The notes under the pieces are model-generated. The model did no database searches. It saw only the letters and a program-made list of their open reading frames with translations, and was not told the DNA's origin. Position numbers and translations under genes: made by a program. A stretch of DNA of 64,000 nt from Trachelipus rathkii (lineage: Eukaryota; Arthropoda; Malacostraca; Isopoda; Trachelipodidae): positions 17,608-81,607 of the forward strand of contig JABUQX010078416.1 in assembly GCA_015478945.1 (NCBI GenBank), written 5' to 3'. Of this stretch, positions 38,081 to 50,839 are shown piece after piece (the stretch's first letter is position 1; each line of letters opens with the position of its first letter).

Positions 38081-39804
38081 TGAATCTACCTCTCGACGCA
38101 ACAGAATTCTTCATCAAACCGACCTTTATGTGTAATGGTGGAAGATAAAAATTTTTTGTTTAAAATTCATATAATTTTAAAATTCTGGCGTCTTGTTTTA
38201 GGGAATTTATAAAAAAGAAATAATAAATAAACTGTATAATAGATATCACGTAGTGCACTTTTAATTATGAAAAAAAAATTAAACGCCGAAAAAATATTGA
38301 AAATTCTACAAAAAAATTGGCATACGGAACAAAAAATACGTTATTTGAGGAGATGACCTTATATAAATTATGTTTTTCCCAAGTTTCATATAGAAAAGTT
38401 CTATTTGGCATTAAGCTTGAAATTTATTTTAATGAACTGACCTCATAGAATCTACGTTACCCCGTTAGCACACAAATCAATGTTTTAAAAGAAATAAAGT
38501 CATGTTATTAAATTTACATTAAAACATGGACCATTTAGCTTTTCGCGAGCACGCAATAAAATAATAATTCACGTCCTCAGAGTTATGCCTACAACGATAT
38601 TAGTACCAACTCGTCCATTCCATATATATACCCCCGGCGTGTGGTATATGACCCTAAAACACTTTAACTTAGTAAGTCAATCTACCCTCAATGCTATATA
38701 AGTAGGCCCCCTCTACTAAATAACCTTCCCCTTAAGGAGTACCTGATGTATTATTGGCGTGGGCGTTATTCACCTACCTTGATGGGGGCCCAGAGCTACT
38801 TACCAAAATCAATCAAGTACTCCTATTGTTATATTATTATATGTGACGTTTATTTTTATCCTTTATTGGATTAGTGATGAAGGAAACATGAAAGGCCGGC
38901 GAATAATAACTCAACTTTTTATAATGTTTTTATTTCTCATAATTATATAACTTGTACAATGTTTAATCATAAGTAATAAAGGTGGTATACACCCGATGAA
39001 TTTTAAGTGTATATTAGCAGGAAGAAAAACTTGCAAAATTAGGCCTTCATTATACAATAGGAGTTTTTCAATGCAACTAGCTGTTATAGAGACAACATAA
39101 CATTGAAGTCTATTCTTTTCGCTTAAATATGTGGTTCTTCATTATTAAAAATAGATTCTCCCCTAAATCAGGAACATTAAAGATAATGAAGACATCAATA
39201 AATGAATTAGAAAGAAAATGATAAAAAAATTGGTTGGAGCTAACTACTTTCTTGGATACGTGATATGGGCAATGAGTGACTTCCTCTCTGCCCGGAGCTG
39301 GTAGAAACAAGGAGATGGGAGTGACTCATGGCGTTGCTTTCTAGAAAATTATAGATTATTGCCGATTGCTTAATACTAAGATGAAAATACACCTTTGTCC
39401 CCTGCGGAAAACTACCTCCCGTGCACTATTCCTGATTTCTGAAGTGTTCTGATTACCTATGAATGGTAGGTATTTAACGAAAATATAGAATTGTCAAACA
39501 CTCTAAAGAAGCTCTGAAAGATTAAGAGTAGAGGAAGATATACAAGGTTCTCTTGGAGAAAATTATAATTTTCGGTCCTGACAGAATTCTCTGGGTCTGG
39601 TCTCATATCTGTCGTTGTAGTACGGCTGGTATTAAAGTCAAAGATGGATGAGATATTTTACCGCGATAACAAAAAGATGTCTGTTATGACATAATAGATT
39701 TACGGAATAACCTCTCTAAATAACGCAAAAAAGTAAAGGAATATAATTGAGCGATTTGGATTAATAATGAATTATGTTATCTGTGACAAAGACGATAGAA
39801 AAGA
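38081..39804. other. Unique region, no gene confirmed
   Basis: AT-rich with a GC-richer patch at 38620-38790. The minus-strand 66-codon frame at 39110-39310 has no recognisable domain. Nothing else is supported. Confidence 0.5.
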
Positions 39805-40035
39805 AAATTTAGATAGAGAGAGAGAATAGAGAGAGAGAGAGACGAGGGCACTGAGTATAGATGGAGGAAACTGAGACTGACGATAGAGAGAAGAGAGTGA
39901 TGAGAGTATGAGACAACCGCTCAACGGAGCATAGGTATAGAGATTCCGTAGAAGAGAAGAGATGCCAACGGTTTATTGATGTAGTAGTAGAGAGAGAGAT
40001 GAGAGAGAGAGTATGATAGAGATGTAGTGCCTAGT
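39805..40035 (+). repeat. (GA)n purine microsatellite, interrupted
   Basis: GAGAGA stretches at 39813-39845, 39880-39905 and 39985-40020 in a purine-rich matrix of about 230 bp. It resembles the GA tract at 12244-12302 in composition, but the flanks differ. Confidence 0.85.
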
Positions 40036-42300
40036 AGGAGATTGTACGCTACTGCAGTAGTCTTTCCTTAATTTCATGTTATATTGTCCACCGCCCGAGT
40101 TTTTCTTTCGGGTCCGGGAGAGGAGTCAAGGGACGCAGGTTTGGTATGAAATTTTGTGACATTTTCTTCTATTAGATTGTTAATAGTTCAAAACTAAACC
40201 ACGAAGATGAGAGATCCTTTCGACGGCCTTTGAATGAAAGTGAGAAGAGCAGCCGGTGTGCAACGTTTCGCTTGTAATTTAAGTCGGAGGATCATGCAAG
40301 TGGGCAGCAATGATATCTTATTTCATGATCATCATACTAAAGGGATGAAATTTCTGTAGAAGTCTGGTTTGGTATATGGACGCTTGAATAGTAGCTTTTT
40401 TTTTTCGGGCGGCGAGAAGAGGGGGCGTGTGGTGATGATTTAATAAATTATATATTATATCTCATATAGATTGTGAAATTCATTATACAGAATAAAAATT
40501 TATTTTGCTCAATCTTTTTATTAAAGTTATTCCGGAGGTAGGCACACAATTTCTATTTCTATCGTTAAAACTATTATAGTTATTTTCTCTGGGAAAATTT
40601 AACGGCCTTAGCCATTAAATTCCAGGCTCTGTTTTTTATGTTATCCCCATATATAATAAAGGTTATCTAATAGGATTATTAATTTATTTAGGTATTACCT
40701 ACCATTGCCAAGCACTATTTTATAGCAAATGATATACCTCGTACCCTATACCAGGAAATATGTATTTTATAATCTTTAGTTTACCCCTGATTACTACCAT
40801 TTGCCTCTGGGTATACAGTATGCCCCGATTGGGTAACGATATGATAACTCTAAAGACGAAGCTTGAAAACAGAGAATATTTCATCATTTGTATTAGAGAA
40901 ATGAATGGGTTCAAAATTATCAAAAACTAATATATCTGAGAGGCACACTCACTTGGTATACCTATTTAAATGGGAGTTCTCTATCCTCAATTACTCATAC
41001 GTGATTTATCGTCACGGGAAGCAATTAGGATTTATATATTATTTATATTTACTTCAATAACTATATATTATATAATTAAATCATACTATTTATATTTGAT
41101 ATAATAATAACTATCAATTTTATTTATTTATTTATATGTTATATCCTAAAATATAAGGCGCGTAATATTGGTAGGTTCCAGGTTCAGGATTTATTTCTAT
41201 GTCCTTGGCTTTTAGATAATATTTTACCTATACTGGCATTATTACTGTATTTTAATATAATATGATAGAACTTTCTCATAATTTGAAATGAGTTGTATAA
41301 ATTTTAATAAACAGTCTATTATTAATGACTTTTAAAAGAAACTTCCTTGGAATAATTATTATCAACCATAAATTCCACCTTTAGATTTTGTGAGTTACAA
41401 GCACCAGGTCTCTCATTTTTTTTATATTAATTTACGGGTAAATTTTAAGGTTGTTTTTATTATTTTTCAATAGGGGAAAATAGAGGGCCTACACTAGCCC
41501 ATATATAGTAAGAATTTAAACCGTGAGTTCGATACAATTGATAAAGTCTCATATTATTAATAGGTAAAACTTCATTAATCCCTACTTATATGCAATGATA
41601 ACCACAGGTTAATATTTTTCATAAATAACCACTAAACTAAAATAAATTTTTAAAGGGCTTGCGAAACTTTGCAGATAGGAAAATAAAAAATCGTAATCAT
41701 TACTCAACTCAATCATCGATTAATACATATAACTACTATATTTAACCTTTTATCATTTTATCATCCACTCACTTCATACATCATGAGCCTAATATCAATA
41801 AAAATGGTACAGGTTTTTTATATTACTCCGTCCGGACATTTTATTTATTTCCCATAATATTCATTTCGAATAAACAAATACACATATATGCGTGTCAGTT
41901 AATGTTACTATCAGTTAATACAGAATAAATTGCACTTTTATTTATTTCCTTTATTTAAATAGCATGTGGAGCTCCTAATACGAAGTATATTCCTCGATAT
42001 TATATTATCCAGTGAATAGTAATATCTGATGACCCTATTTACGAGAATATACTCACACCAGGTGTTCCTCTACCTTGCGCCGGATAGTTAGGGTCCTAAT
42101 TACCGTAAATATATAACTTAATATCGGTTTATATCCACTATATACTCGCTGAGTGGATTCTAGGTGCAACGCACTCGTAATTTTATTATACTATACGCTT
42201 ATATTTAATAATTTTATTTAAGAATGTTACCTACTACACTATACCATCCGTAAATGAGTGGAGCAATTCCTCTAATATTTATTATCTTAATTTAGAAATA
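40036..42300. other. AT-rich unique region, no gene confirmed
   Basis: 40080-40320 is of balanced composition and then becomes AT-rich. The minus-strand frame at 40720-40923 (67 codons) is hydrophobic and unassigned. No repeat or RNA gene was recognised. Confidence 0.45.
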
Positions 42301-43265
42301 CGTGCTGAAGCCCCGCTACTTCTGTAAAGCCTCTCCATCTCTGAATCATCATCTTGCTAAAGGAGGTACAACACCTTTTTCTTTTTTTTTCCTTTATTTT
42401 TTCTCACACGCTAGTGGAACATCTTCAGAATCCACTGTAAAATTACTGGCCCCATGTCACTCTCTCTCTGCTCACAGCATCAGCGGCTAACTCTATTAAC
42501 CATCTTTAATGTTAACTTCTACACCATCCCTTTTCCCACACAGCCTGCTAACTTGGGATTTGTACTCTCCATTTCTCTCTGCTTTTGAACAGAAAGGGCT
42601 GTTACTTATTACGTTCCAGATGAAAAAGCTTTACATATAACCACTATAGGCTATATTACAAGGAATTCTATTATCATCGAAATTTGCTTGGCTCTGACAT
42701 TAAATTATTCTCTTCTTTCACTCATACGTCACGTGATGCCATTTTCCTGCTGCCATGTTTTTATCACAAGGCAAAAAGAAAATCACATATTCTTTTGTTC
42801 TTAATTCTGCTCGCCAGTTCATTACTGTTAGTGAAGGTTTTACCTTAATTGCTCTCCCTAGTTTAAGGTGGGTTAGAATTCTTTTCGTCATCATTGGCTT
42901 TTCTAAATAAATTACGCGTGTGATCAGTCGGTGGGCGCTTCTCTGCTTTTGTCTCTCTCCCCACTTTACCTGCATTATACCTTCTCCTCATCTTTCATTT
43001 CCCCTCTAACACCCCCCTTTTATTTGGATTAAACTTTTTCCTTTTTTCTCAGTGGAAATAATCCCCTCATGGTTTACATGTCATTGAATGGTTTTGGTTT
43101 AACAAGGCTTATATAATGTATTGTGGCTCAGTTTTCTTAAAAGGGGTCTTCTCATACCAGCTAGGATTTTCTAGATTGGTTCCCCCTTTCCTTTTTTGGA
43201 ATGTTCCTTACCCGTAATGGCCGCGTTCAGGTGCGTCCCAGTGGTATGTCGTTTTATTATTTCAG
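42301..43265. other. Balanced-composition region, possible intron or gene flank
   Basis: From here to about 46 kb the sequence is less AT-rich and less repetitive than any other part of the window. The plus strand is T-rich, like many introns. Unassigned open frames lie at 42302-42490 (plus, 62 codons) and 42718-42975 (minus, 85 codons). The latter has a normal-looking composition with many K and R but no domain I can name. Confidence 0.35.
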
Positions 43266-43362
43266 ACTTCGCTATTCTTTTCAAGCCTTGGGTTCCGCGT
43301 TCACCATGGATGAATAAAGAGCTTAAGAGCCAGCCTTTATTGAAGCGGATAAAAGCGCAATG
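43266..43362 (+). CDS. Candidate internal exon A (unidentified gene)
   Basis: This 97-bp stretch is preceded by a pyrimidine-rich acceptor ending TTTTATTATTTCAG (AG at 43264-43265). It is followed by a consensus donor, GTGAGT, at 43363-43368. In the one frame considered it is open throughout and encodes a basic, balanced peptide that includes KPWVPRSPWMNKELKSQ. The frame would hit TGA at once beyond the donor. Its phase fits exon B. The peptide also faintly resembles the PW-x-N-x-EL linker between endonuclease and reverse transcriptase of non-LTR elements, so a LINE relic is the main alternative. No family is assigned. Confidence 0.25.
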
Positions 43363-43486
43363 GTGAGTGCATTAAGTCTTGTTCCCACTTTTCGTATTTA
43401 TAAAGCCGGTTTTTGAAAAGGTTCTTAGAAAATGTGATTAAACATCTCCTACGTTTTGTGTGTTTCCCTTGTTCGATTGCGTGCAG

Positions 43487-43619
43487 CTCCGGCACTCGAC
43501 TACCTGTTAGTAGGGTAACACAAAAAGTTATTTTGTGTTTTTGTATCGCCTCCCTCGGTACTGGGAATAGAGTAGCGCAGAGTAAAAATCCACAATGGCG
43601 GCTCAATCTCGTTAACTGA
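43487..43619 (+). CDS. Candidate terminal exon B (unidentified gene)
   Basis: It follows a strong acceptor context, TGTTTCCCTTGTTCGATTGCGTGCAG (given here only as a pyrimidine-rich tract ending GTGCAG at 43481-43486), 124 bp after the end of exon A. Two bases left over from exon A plus the first base here complete a Cys codon. The frame then stays open to a TGA at 43617-43619. The product includes SGTRLPVSRVTQK and has no recognised domain. An 89-codon minus-strand frame overlaps it at 43337-43606, so strand choice rests only on the splice signals. Confidence 0.2.
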
Positions 43620-46100
43620 AAAGGAGGGCCCCGGTGGGATTATTTTTTTGATTCTGTTTTTCCTTCCTCCGTCAGGAGTTTCAATTTTTCTTCATTTTGT
43701 TTTGTCATGAAGATCGCCATTGTATATACAAGATGCAGGTCTTCCATAAAATGGTCACTCGAATCAAATCTATCTCTCTAGTCTCGGCCACAAGGCTTCG
43801 GGGGTATTCTCTTTCAGGTTCTTTAGTGTTTGGTGATGTTTCCCCCAGGAAGCCTTGGTAAGCGTACCTCTCACGGGCAATGTCTCCTATTTTAAGCCGT
43901 ATACATTTTTCTGAGGCCAATGCCTTCCCTACTCGTTCAAACAAATCTCATAGAAAATTTACTATTCCCCTCTCTAGATCTGTCCTACTTCTCTAGACTA
44001 GTGTGTCTTTTTTCGATCTATTGATTTAAGATGCATAGTTTAAAGTGTCTTTAACAAATTGGAACCTGGGTCTGATGTTTTTCTATTGTTAAATTTGTTC
44101 TTATTTTGTGAGAAGCGAGTCCGAATGGGTGTAATGCGCACAACCTTCGCAGGAAAACGCAGTTAAACGCTCGTAACAGCAGTTCGTGAAGATGAGACAG
44201 ACTCTATGCAGCTTTTCTCCGACGTATGATGCGGGAGACCATGGACAGCTTCTAACAATTGAGGTGATATATTCTTGCAATCTTTTTCTGTTGGGACAGC
44301 ACTGCAGGGGTATGTAGGGAGCACAAAACTACTAATAATCGCAAATTTACTGGCCCCCACCGTAGCTATAATCTGAGTGGGTCGGAAACGACCATGCCCG
44401 GTCTCCTAGACTGAGATAAAGAAAACCATACAATTGCTATAGATTGGTGCCGTCAGCCTCAGCCAGCCCTGTCAGCAAGCATATCTGTTCACATTTGGTT
44501 TTTCGATAATCTACTAGCTTTGTGTTGTTCACATACTGGTACAACTATATTTTGCGTCTGTTCGTCTATTTTCTCTTTAGCTTTTTTCGTTGGTCGCTAT
44601 ATAGACGACGTATGGTTCTTATTTGCCTGAAGGGTAGGAGATCTCATCCAAAGACAGAAGGCTCCCATTTATATACAACAGTCCCTCCTATCCCTCGAAT
44701 CTTTTTGTCCACTAGTCTTAAAAGCTAGTTATACACTTTATTTCTAAATTCAGCGTTTGTATTTCTTACTTACAAGAAGTGAATAAATTTCTCTCGCCCT
44801 TATATAGTAATTTGCTTGATTTTATGTTAATTCTTTAATGACCTATTTACACATGTCATAAGGATAGAAATTTTTCTATGTACGAGTATTCGGTCTCGTT
44901 GTGAGTTTCCCGGGAAGTCCGTCCTTTTAATTAGAATGAACATGAAAAATTTTTTTTAGTGGGGCCATCCGTGTCGAAGCGCAATCAAATTCTTTCCTGG
45001 TGTTGACTCATTTGAAACAGTAGTATTATGGACTACTCGCTAGTGGGGGGTGCTACTAGGCGGGTAGCCTAAACAACGCCCTTATGGTTGCTCTTGATTT
45101 TTCCCAGAGTATACTAGTCCCTCCTCATGCATGTGTGCCCTTTTTTTTTAATTGGTCGCTCTTTGCCATTTGTGGAGGGTCGCTGTGGTATGAGGTCGCG
45201 GTAACTAGTCTATCCCTCAACCAAAACACAAAAAAAACAAAAAAAGAAATATTATTTTATATATATTCTATCCAAAGTCATGAATATATATTTGGTTTCC
45301 GTGAGCGTATTTATATTCGTTATGAAGGGGTTGAACCCTACTGAAATGAGTAAAAATAAATTAATAATGCTTCATCTTACTTTCATGCCTATACTTATTA
45401 TATATTTGTCTCTAATAATAATTATATCGTCTATCTCTGTCCTTTATTGATAATAAGTATATTATAGTTTAAATTTCTTCTAATAGTAACCTTTTTACTA
45501 CTCACTCAAAGGGGAAGGATTATTTTCTTCCGTTGACTACCTTTCCAACTTGCTTTTTTCCCTGCCTCGGTTCCAGCTGTAGGGATGTGGTAAGAGTAAA
45601 TCTTTCACAGATAAAATGGATGTTAATCCGTCTATAATTAAAGTGAAAAGATACTTGAAAAAAAAGTTGGGGGCTAAGAGGTTGGGCGGAATCCTTTGAA
45701 CCTACCTTCTCGTACCACACAAAATGATCAGCTCTGGGTGATAAATAAAATCAACCATAGTTGTTATTTACAAAAATTAAGTAAAAAAATGGTAGGTACT
45801 AGGTACTTTGTCACAAAGAAATGGAAATTATAAATTCAGCTGAGATGAAAAGTTACTAATCAATAACTTGCAAAAATATAAATCTCACTGGCATAAATCC
45901 GGAACTTAATGTTGTTCTACTGGTGGTTTTGATAAATTCATGGCCGAAGTAAAATCGTTGCAAATCGTAATTGTGAAATTGGATAGAAATGTGCTGTTAT
46001 TCAATTTACGATTTGATTTCAGCTAGATAGCTGGGAGTCCCGTTGGGTGGGGAGTGGGGCCATATCTCCATTCTCTTCATACTATGAAAGAAAAGGCTAC
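43620..46100. other. Balanced-composition region, weak coding hints only
   Basis: Frames at 43705-43944 and 44163-44360 (minus), 44522-44728 and 45084-45344 (plus) and 45520-45720 (minus) lack recognisable domains. At 44604-44633 one plus frame reads RYIDDVWFLF, which looks like a reverse-transcriptase YxDD box. The surrounding frames do not confirm it. Confidence 0.35.
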
Positions 46101-48892
46101 GTTCTTCTTGTCGTTGGCGTATATATATCACCACAAAATGCTTCGAAAAACTCATCTTGAACTTTAATATAAATCAGCGATCATCTTGTGTCCCGACAAT
46201 TAACATCTACATCAACAGGATCTCTTAAGATATGCGACTAATATACCTTGTATCAAAGTGTATGCCGGAAGTTTTGATTTATACGCACGTAAGTTTGCTT
46301 GTTACTTAATCAATAATCGGGAGCTTGTTACAAATGAGCTACTCCTTCTCAAAACTCAGTGGAAAAGAAACTTATATGAAGTTCTTCCCGACGAGAATAA
46401 AATTGAATAGTCATTCCATACTTTTATAACTTATTTATACCTCGTTCAATTAGTGCCTCGTCTGGCGTAAGGGTGAAAAAAAAGTCTTCATATAAGGAAG
46501 GGGAGTTTTGGCTGCCCGGAGGCGTTAGGACTTCTTCTTGAAGAATGGAGTGCTCAAATATTCCTTAATTCTCATTCTCAAGCTGTTCCTTCCTAAACAC
46601 GCTGTTTCATACCTTCACTTTTTACATTATGCATTTTCATAATCAGTATATGTTTTGTTAACCATTTCTAATTTAGAGGAGTCCTTATCACAGAGCTTGT
46701 GTTGGTCCATACTTTTAAAAACCATTCGTGTTAATTATGTGATCAATTTTATCTCTGGAAAATCTTTTATATTTTTTCCTTCATTAACACATCACTTCGT
46801 GCTTCCTGCGCGGTAATGGCGCGTGATACCTCTATTAACCATATGACGGATTCCTTTTTTCACAGTAAATAGTTTATACAAATAGAACGTACTTTTCTGA
46901 CGACGATGGTTGCAAATTTGATGTTAAAAGAAGTCAGTGAATACAATCACATTCTTATGCCTGAGCGTGCATATTATGTATTCATAACAGCCTTTTAATC
47001 CTACTCTTCTCTAAACTTTTCTTTTCTTATTACTCGATTATGCCTGGTATTTAAGTATAAGACCCCGGCCCTTTTTCAGTCGTGGTCCAGAATTTAATGT
47101 CTCTATTAGATTTCTTTGCGCACCACGACTTTCGCCTCTTCTCCTGCCAATACCCTGTACTTCATAGGAGGCGAACTGTGCGGTCTCTTCTTTGTGATAT
47201 ATCTCAATTATCCTCTCTCCATGCTTAATATACCTCATCCATTTAATCTCTTTTAATAATATGAATATTCTTCAAAAATCTCCATAATAACTACACCGGT
47301 TTTCTCCACCCTCGATTTTCCGTCCTCATAATATTATATTATCCCTTACTAAATTAATTAATTTATTATCCTATGGTTAGGGTTTTATTATATTTACCGG
47401 GTAGATAGGGGTTTTATTTTAAAAAAATAATCTTGTAGAATAAATAATTTTTTACCCAAATTAATAATATATATATCTCAATTATAAAAAAATTTTTATT
47501 AGAAACCTATGAGTTAATATACGTTTAAATACATAGAAGTAGTATAGTATGTATAATATAAAGAATAGAGAGAGTAAAGTAAGAAGATTTTTATTGCTCT
47601 TTGAAGAGGCAATGTGCTCTTTAATATCATATTAATTTTAGTAATATTTATACTTTTAAACAAAAGTCATTAAATTTTAGGTTATTATTATTATGTATAT
47701 AGATCATATATAGAATGATCATATTCTGCCTGCAATAAAATTCACAAATAAAACTTATAAAATCTCAAAAATTGCTCCACTACAAAATCCTATCAAAATT
47801 TCTCTTTTAAAAAACTTCGATGAACCTCTAAAAACTGTTTTGCTTTTGTGTCTTATAATTTAGCACTACTAAAATTATATAATATATAAGTGATGTATAT
47901 CATTGCTTTGCGAAGAAGACCTTAAACCTAATCTGCCCCAGCCCCCCAAAAAAAATAATTTGAATAGTTCAAATAATTGTAATCGGTCGATGTGGGCCAA
48001 ATAATAAGGGATGTTGTAGGGAATGTCAAAGAGGTTAAGTCAAACAACTCTGAAACCAACTAGGCTGGCGAGTCTTTATATATATTGTAAGTATGTAGTT
48101 TTGGTGTACCTCATTGTCCAAATAGTAAGATTATTCAGTATAATTTGTATAGCTCATTTTATTATTGTGGATAAAATGGTCCAAAAGTATTATATAAGCA
48201 CCCTTATTGGCCCCTGTTCACAGTATGAATAATAATTTTTATCCAAAGGTATAAAGCCCCACAAAATTCACACAGGAAAATCTCATGATTATTTTATTTT
48301 ATTAGTTATTCAACATTATAAAAGAATATATATAAATAATACAAAGGTTTATTATAAGTTTTGTCATAAAATATACCTTAAGGGACTCTTAAAATGACTA
48401 TTTTTTTAGACACAATTTAGTCTCTTCTTTCTATCTCGGTTTATTATCCTTTAAAAATACAGATTCTAAAATATTTAATAGATCCCTTATTGAAAAAACT
48501 CAATCCGCATTACTCGACTTCTTTTCAAGAACTCGCCTAACGCTTTAAAATAAGTCCGGGGTCCTGACGGAATAGCTTAACGCTATACTTAAAGTTACTG
48601 CCTTCTATCAACTATAAAGCACTCCTTTAACCAGTTCCATCTCTTTAACGTGTAAACTTCTCACCACCCTAGTATTAAAATTATTAGGGTTATACAGTAC
48701 ACTTGTATATACACATCGCACAAAATCCTTATACCTTTAATAAATTGGCAAAAAGCATTAAACTGGTGCTTTTTTTCTCGTGCAAAAATCGTAACTCCGC
48801 TCAAATCCTCCTCAAATTAATCTTCGTCCAAAATCAGGGACTTGACCACGTAAGTGGAATAAAAATTAAATTAATCATTTTTTCTTTGTAAT
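46101..48892. other. AT-rich unique region, no gene seen
   Basis: T-rich plus strand to about 47250, then more AT-rich with GATTA-like simple text around 47300-47720. Small frames at 47038-47238 (minus), 48023-48232 and 48703-48891 (plus) are unassigned. Confidence 0.5.
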
Positions 48893-49195
48893 TTGATATT
48901 TTCTCCCTCACATAATAATTCTTTGAAAATACTCGTGCTCTCTCTCACGCTCTCGTTCTTGCGTTCTGCCCATCTCTTTTTCTATTTTTTAATCTCTTCT
49001 TCTGCATTTTTATCATTTATTCAAATTTTCAAGTCTTTCTTCCATTCTCTTAATTTTTCATCACAGACCCTATACCATCTATATCTCTCTCTTTTTCCTT
49101 CTTCTTGCACATTTTTAATGTTTTTCCTCCTTTTCTTGAGTCCTCCATCTCGTAAAACTGAAATCCTAATGCATTCCTTCTGGTCACTCTTTTGA
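48893..49195 (+). other. Pyrimidine-rich tract giving a 100-codon open frame
   Basis: Over about 300 bp the plus strand is strongly biased to T and C (CTCTC, TTCTTC, TTTTTCC). This removes purine-containing stop codons and yields a frame rich in S, F and L. I read it as a polypyrimidine low-complexity region and not as a membrane protein. Confidence 0.6.
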
Positions 49196-50380
49196 TGACT
49201 TTAAACTCTACTTATCTAATTTTCAAAATGTGTTTTAAATACTTTCTAGAATTGCCGGTAGAATATTTTTTTACCATTTTTATTGATGACCTTTAATAAT
49301 TGGATTTTATATTTTCCCTTTTTTAGTCGGCCTGGTAGTTAAACAACTTGATATTTTTGGTTTTTCAATTCTTTCCAAATGTTTCTTTTTTTCTTCGTTT
49401 GAACCGCACGAACTTTAAACTTGAAAAAGATCTATTTGAGTACTGATTTAATTCTCGATTAATTATTACTACTTCATAATTAATGATTAACTTAGTATTT
49501 AGTGTTATTATGTATTAATTTATATTTATTTATTAAATTATTATTAAATTATTTAATTATTATTAATTAATTATTAATTAATATTTGGTAGTAGTAGTAG
49601 TTAAAAGTACCGAAATACAGGAAAAATTTTTTTTTGCCCCACTATTTTTTTACTTTATTCCTTTTAATTAAGTCTGGGATTCTAAATTGCAACTTTTTAT
49701 CTTAAACTTTAGCAGGTCTTGAAAATGTTTTTTGGGTAGTTTTTTTTCTTACACTCCAAATACTGTTCTTTGCCAAAGAAATGGTCTCATTTTATCACTT
49801 GGGATTGGTAAAATCATGAAAAATCTTACTTTTCTCTGTTTGTGGAAGGTATTGATTATTCTGACTTGCCCCTGTTTTAGAGTGGAAAAATTTCGCAGCC
49901 GTCTTTTAGCAAGTTTTCCCCCGACGATGAAAATTCTGGACAATTTTGGTTATCATCCTGCTTTTTTCTTCGCCTTTATTATAATATAAGTTTAATGGTT
50001 AAACATAGGACACTCATTATCACTCTCAATCTGGAGCTTTGTTTTTTGGAAGAGAAATTAGCGGGCATGATAAGACCATATAAAGTTATTAAACAAGGAT
50101 TTATTTAAAAAGCCTTTTAACTTACCTTTGCAAATCTGATCCTGGAGTAGCGGCCTTTACTTTTTTTCGCGTGGTTCCCCTAATTTCTTCTCCTCAAAAG
50201 CCCCTATGGGTTGTCGGGGTGGCCCCCTTTTAATGAACTGTTTTTTGAAGTGAAGGCGGGGGCCCCCCGAGCCCCTCGTTTCACAAAGTTCGCTCGTGAG
50301 GTCGGCCCATCTGGGCGGGGAAAAAAAGCTGGCCTTCAAAACGCTGGGTTCAACCCAGCCTTAATGTTTTTGGCCCGCTC
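49196..50380. other. T-rich region with increasing short homopolymers
   Basis: 49440-49600 holds TTAA/ATTA-rich simple sequence. From about 49620 onward runs of three to six identical bases of all four kinds become frequent. 50157-50400 is unusually GC-rich and has overlapping frames on both strands (50157-50339 minus, 50211-50399 plus) without recognised domains. Confidence 0.45.
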
Positions 50381-50839
50381 GTGGGTCGGCGCGCGCTGAG
50401 AGGTTTGGGGTTAGGCGAGTCCCCCTGTTTTTCTTCTCGTGGTCGGGTCGGTTCGCACAGATTTTACAAAAGAAACTCCCAGTTCCCTGGTTTTTCCATC
50501 GTTTTTGGTTTTGTTTGGTGTAATTGTTTCTTCCTTTTCGAAAAAGTTCCCTATAAAGGTCAATCCACTGCTACTTTAAACCATTCCCTCTGCCAGTCCA
50601 TTTATTTATATTCAAGCCAAGAAAATAAGACTAAAAACAATTCTTTGAAACAATTTCTTTTGGGGCCATTTTGGTTGTTCTTAATGCAAGACAAGGTCCA
50701 AATGGGCAGAAAATTTTATGGGTTTTGTCTGTGTTTTCCTATTAATCTGGAAGGCCCTTTTTGTTTGTTTTCTCTTACCAAACCCTCTCTCCCCTTTTAC
50801 ACCTATCGTAAATTAGATGATAAAATTACCTCATCTTGA
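50381..50839 (+). pseudogene. 152-codon open frame, possible LINE endonuclease relic
   Basis: Second longest open frame of the window. Its middle (about 50560-50700) reads SLCQSIYLYSSQ, then a basic stretch, then FLLGPFWLF. This order resembles the SIYLPP...L..L...PF+L+GDFNA segment of APE-type endonucleases in jockey/I-like non-LTR retrotransposons. At about 50680-50690 a neighbouring frame reads VVLNARQGPNG, close to the GDFNAR catalytic motif but lacking its Asp. The link depends on an assumed frameshift, and no other endonuclease motif is intact. If real, it is a separate copy from the one at 55163. Confidence 0.2.

Noticed and set aside
38620..38790. Possible fourth REP-A copy
   Set aside because: Short blocks (CCCCCGGCG, TATGACCCTAAAAC) resemble REP-A, but the order breaks down and no A-tail or 3' boundary is present.
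39805..40035. GA tract as a third copy of the 8837/12244 inverted repeat
   Set aside because: Only the GA composition is shared. The TTTGCGAAG and GTCGA blocks are missing from its flanks.
43337..43606. Minus-strand 89-codon frame across the candidate exons
   Set aside because: Composition is plausible, but there is no domain and no minus-strand splice or start context. The plus-strand splice signals fit better, though only weakly.
48893..49195. 100-codon frame resembling a multi-pass membrane protein
   Set aside because: The hydrophobicity comes from a polypyrimidine strand (S, F and L codons), with no repeated membrane-segment spacing or charged loops.
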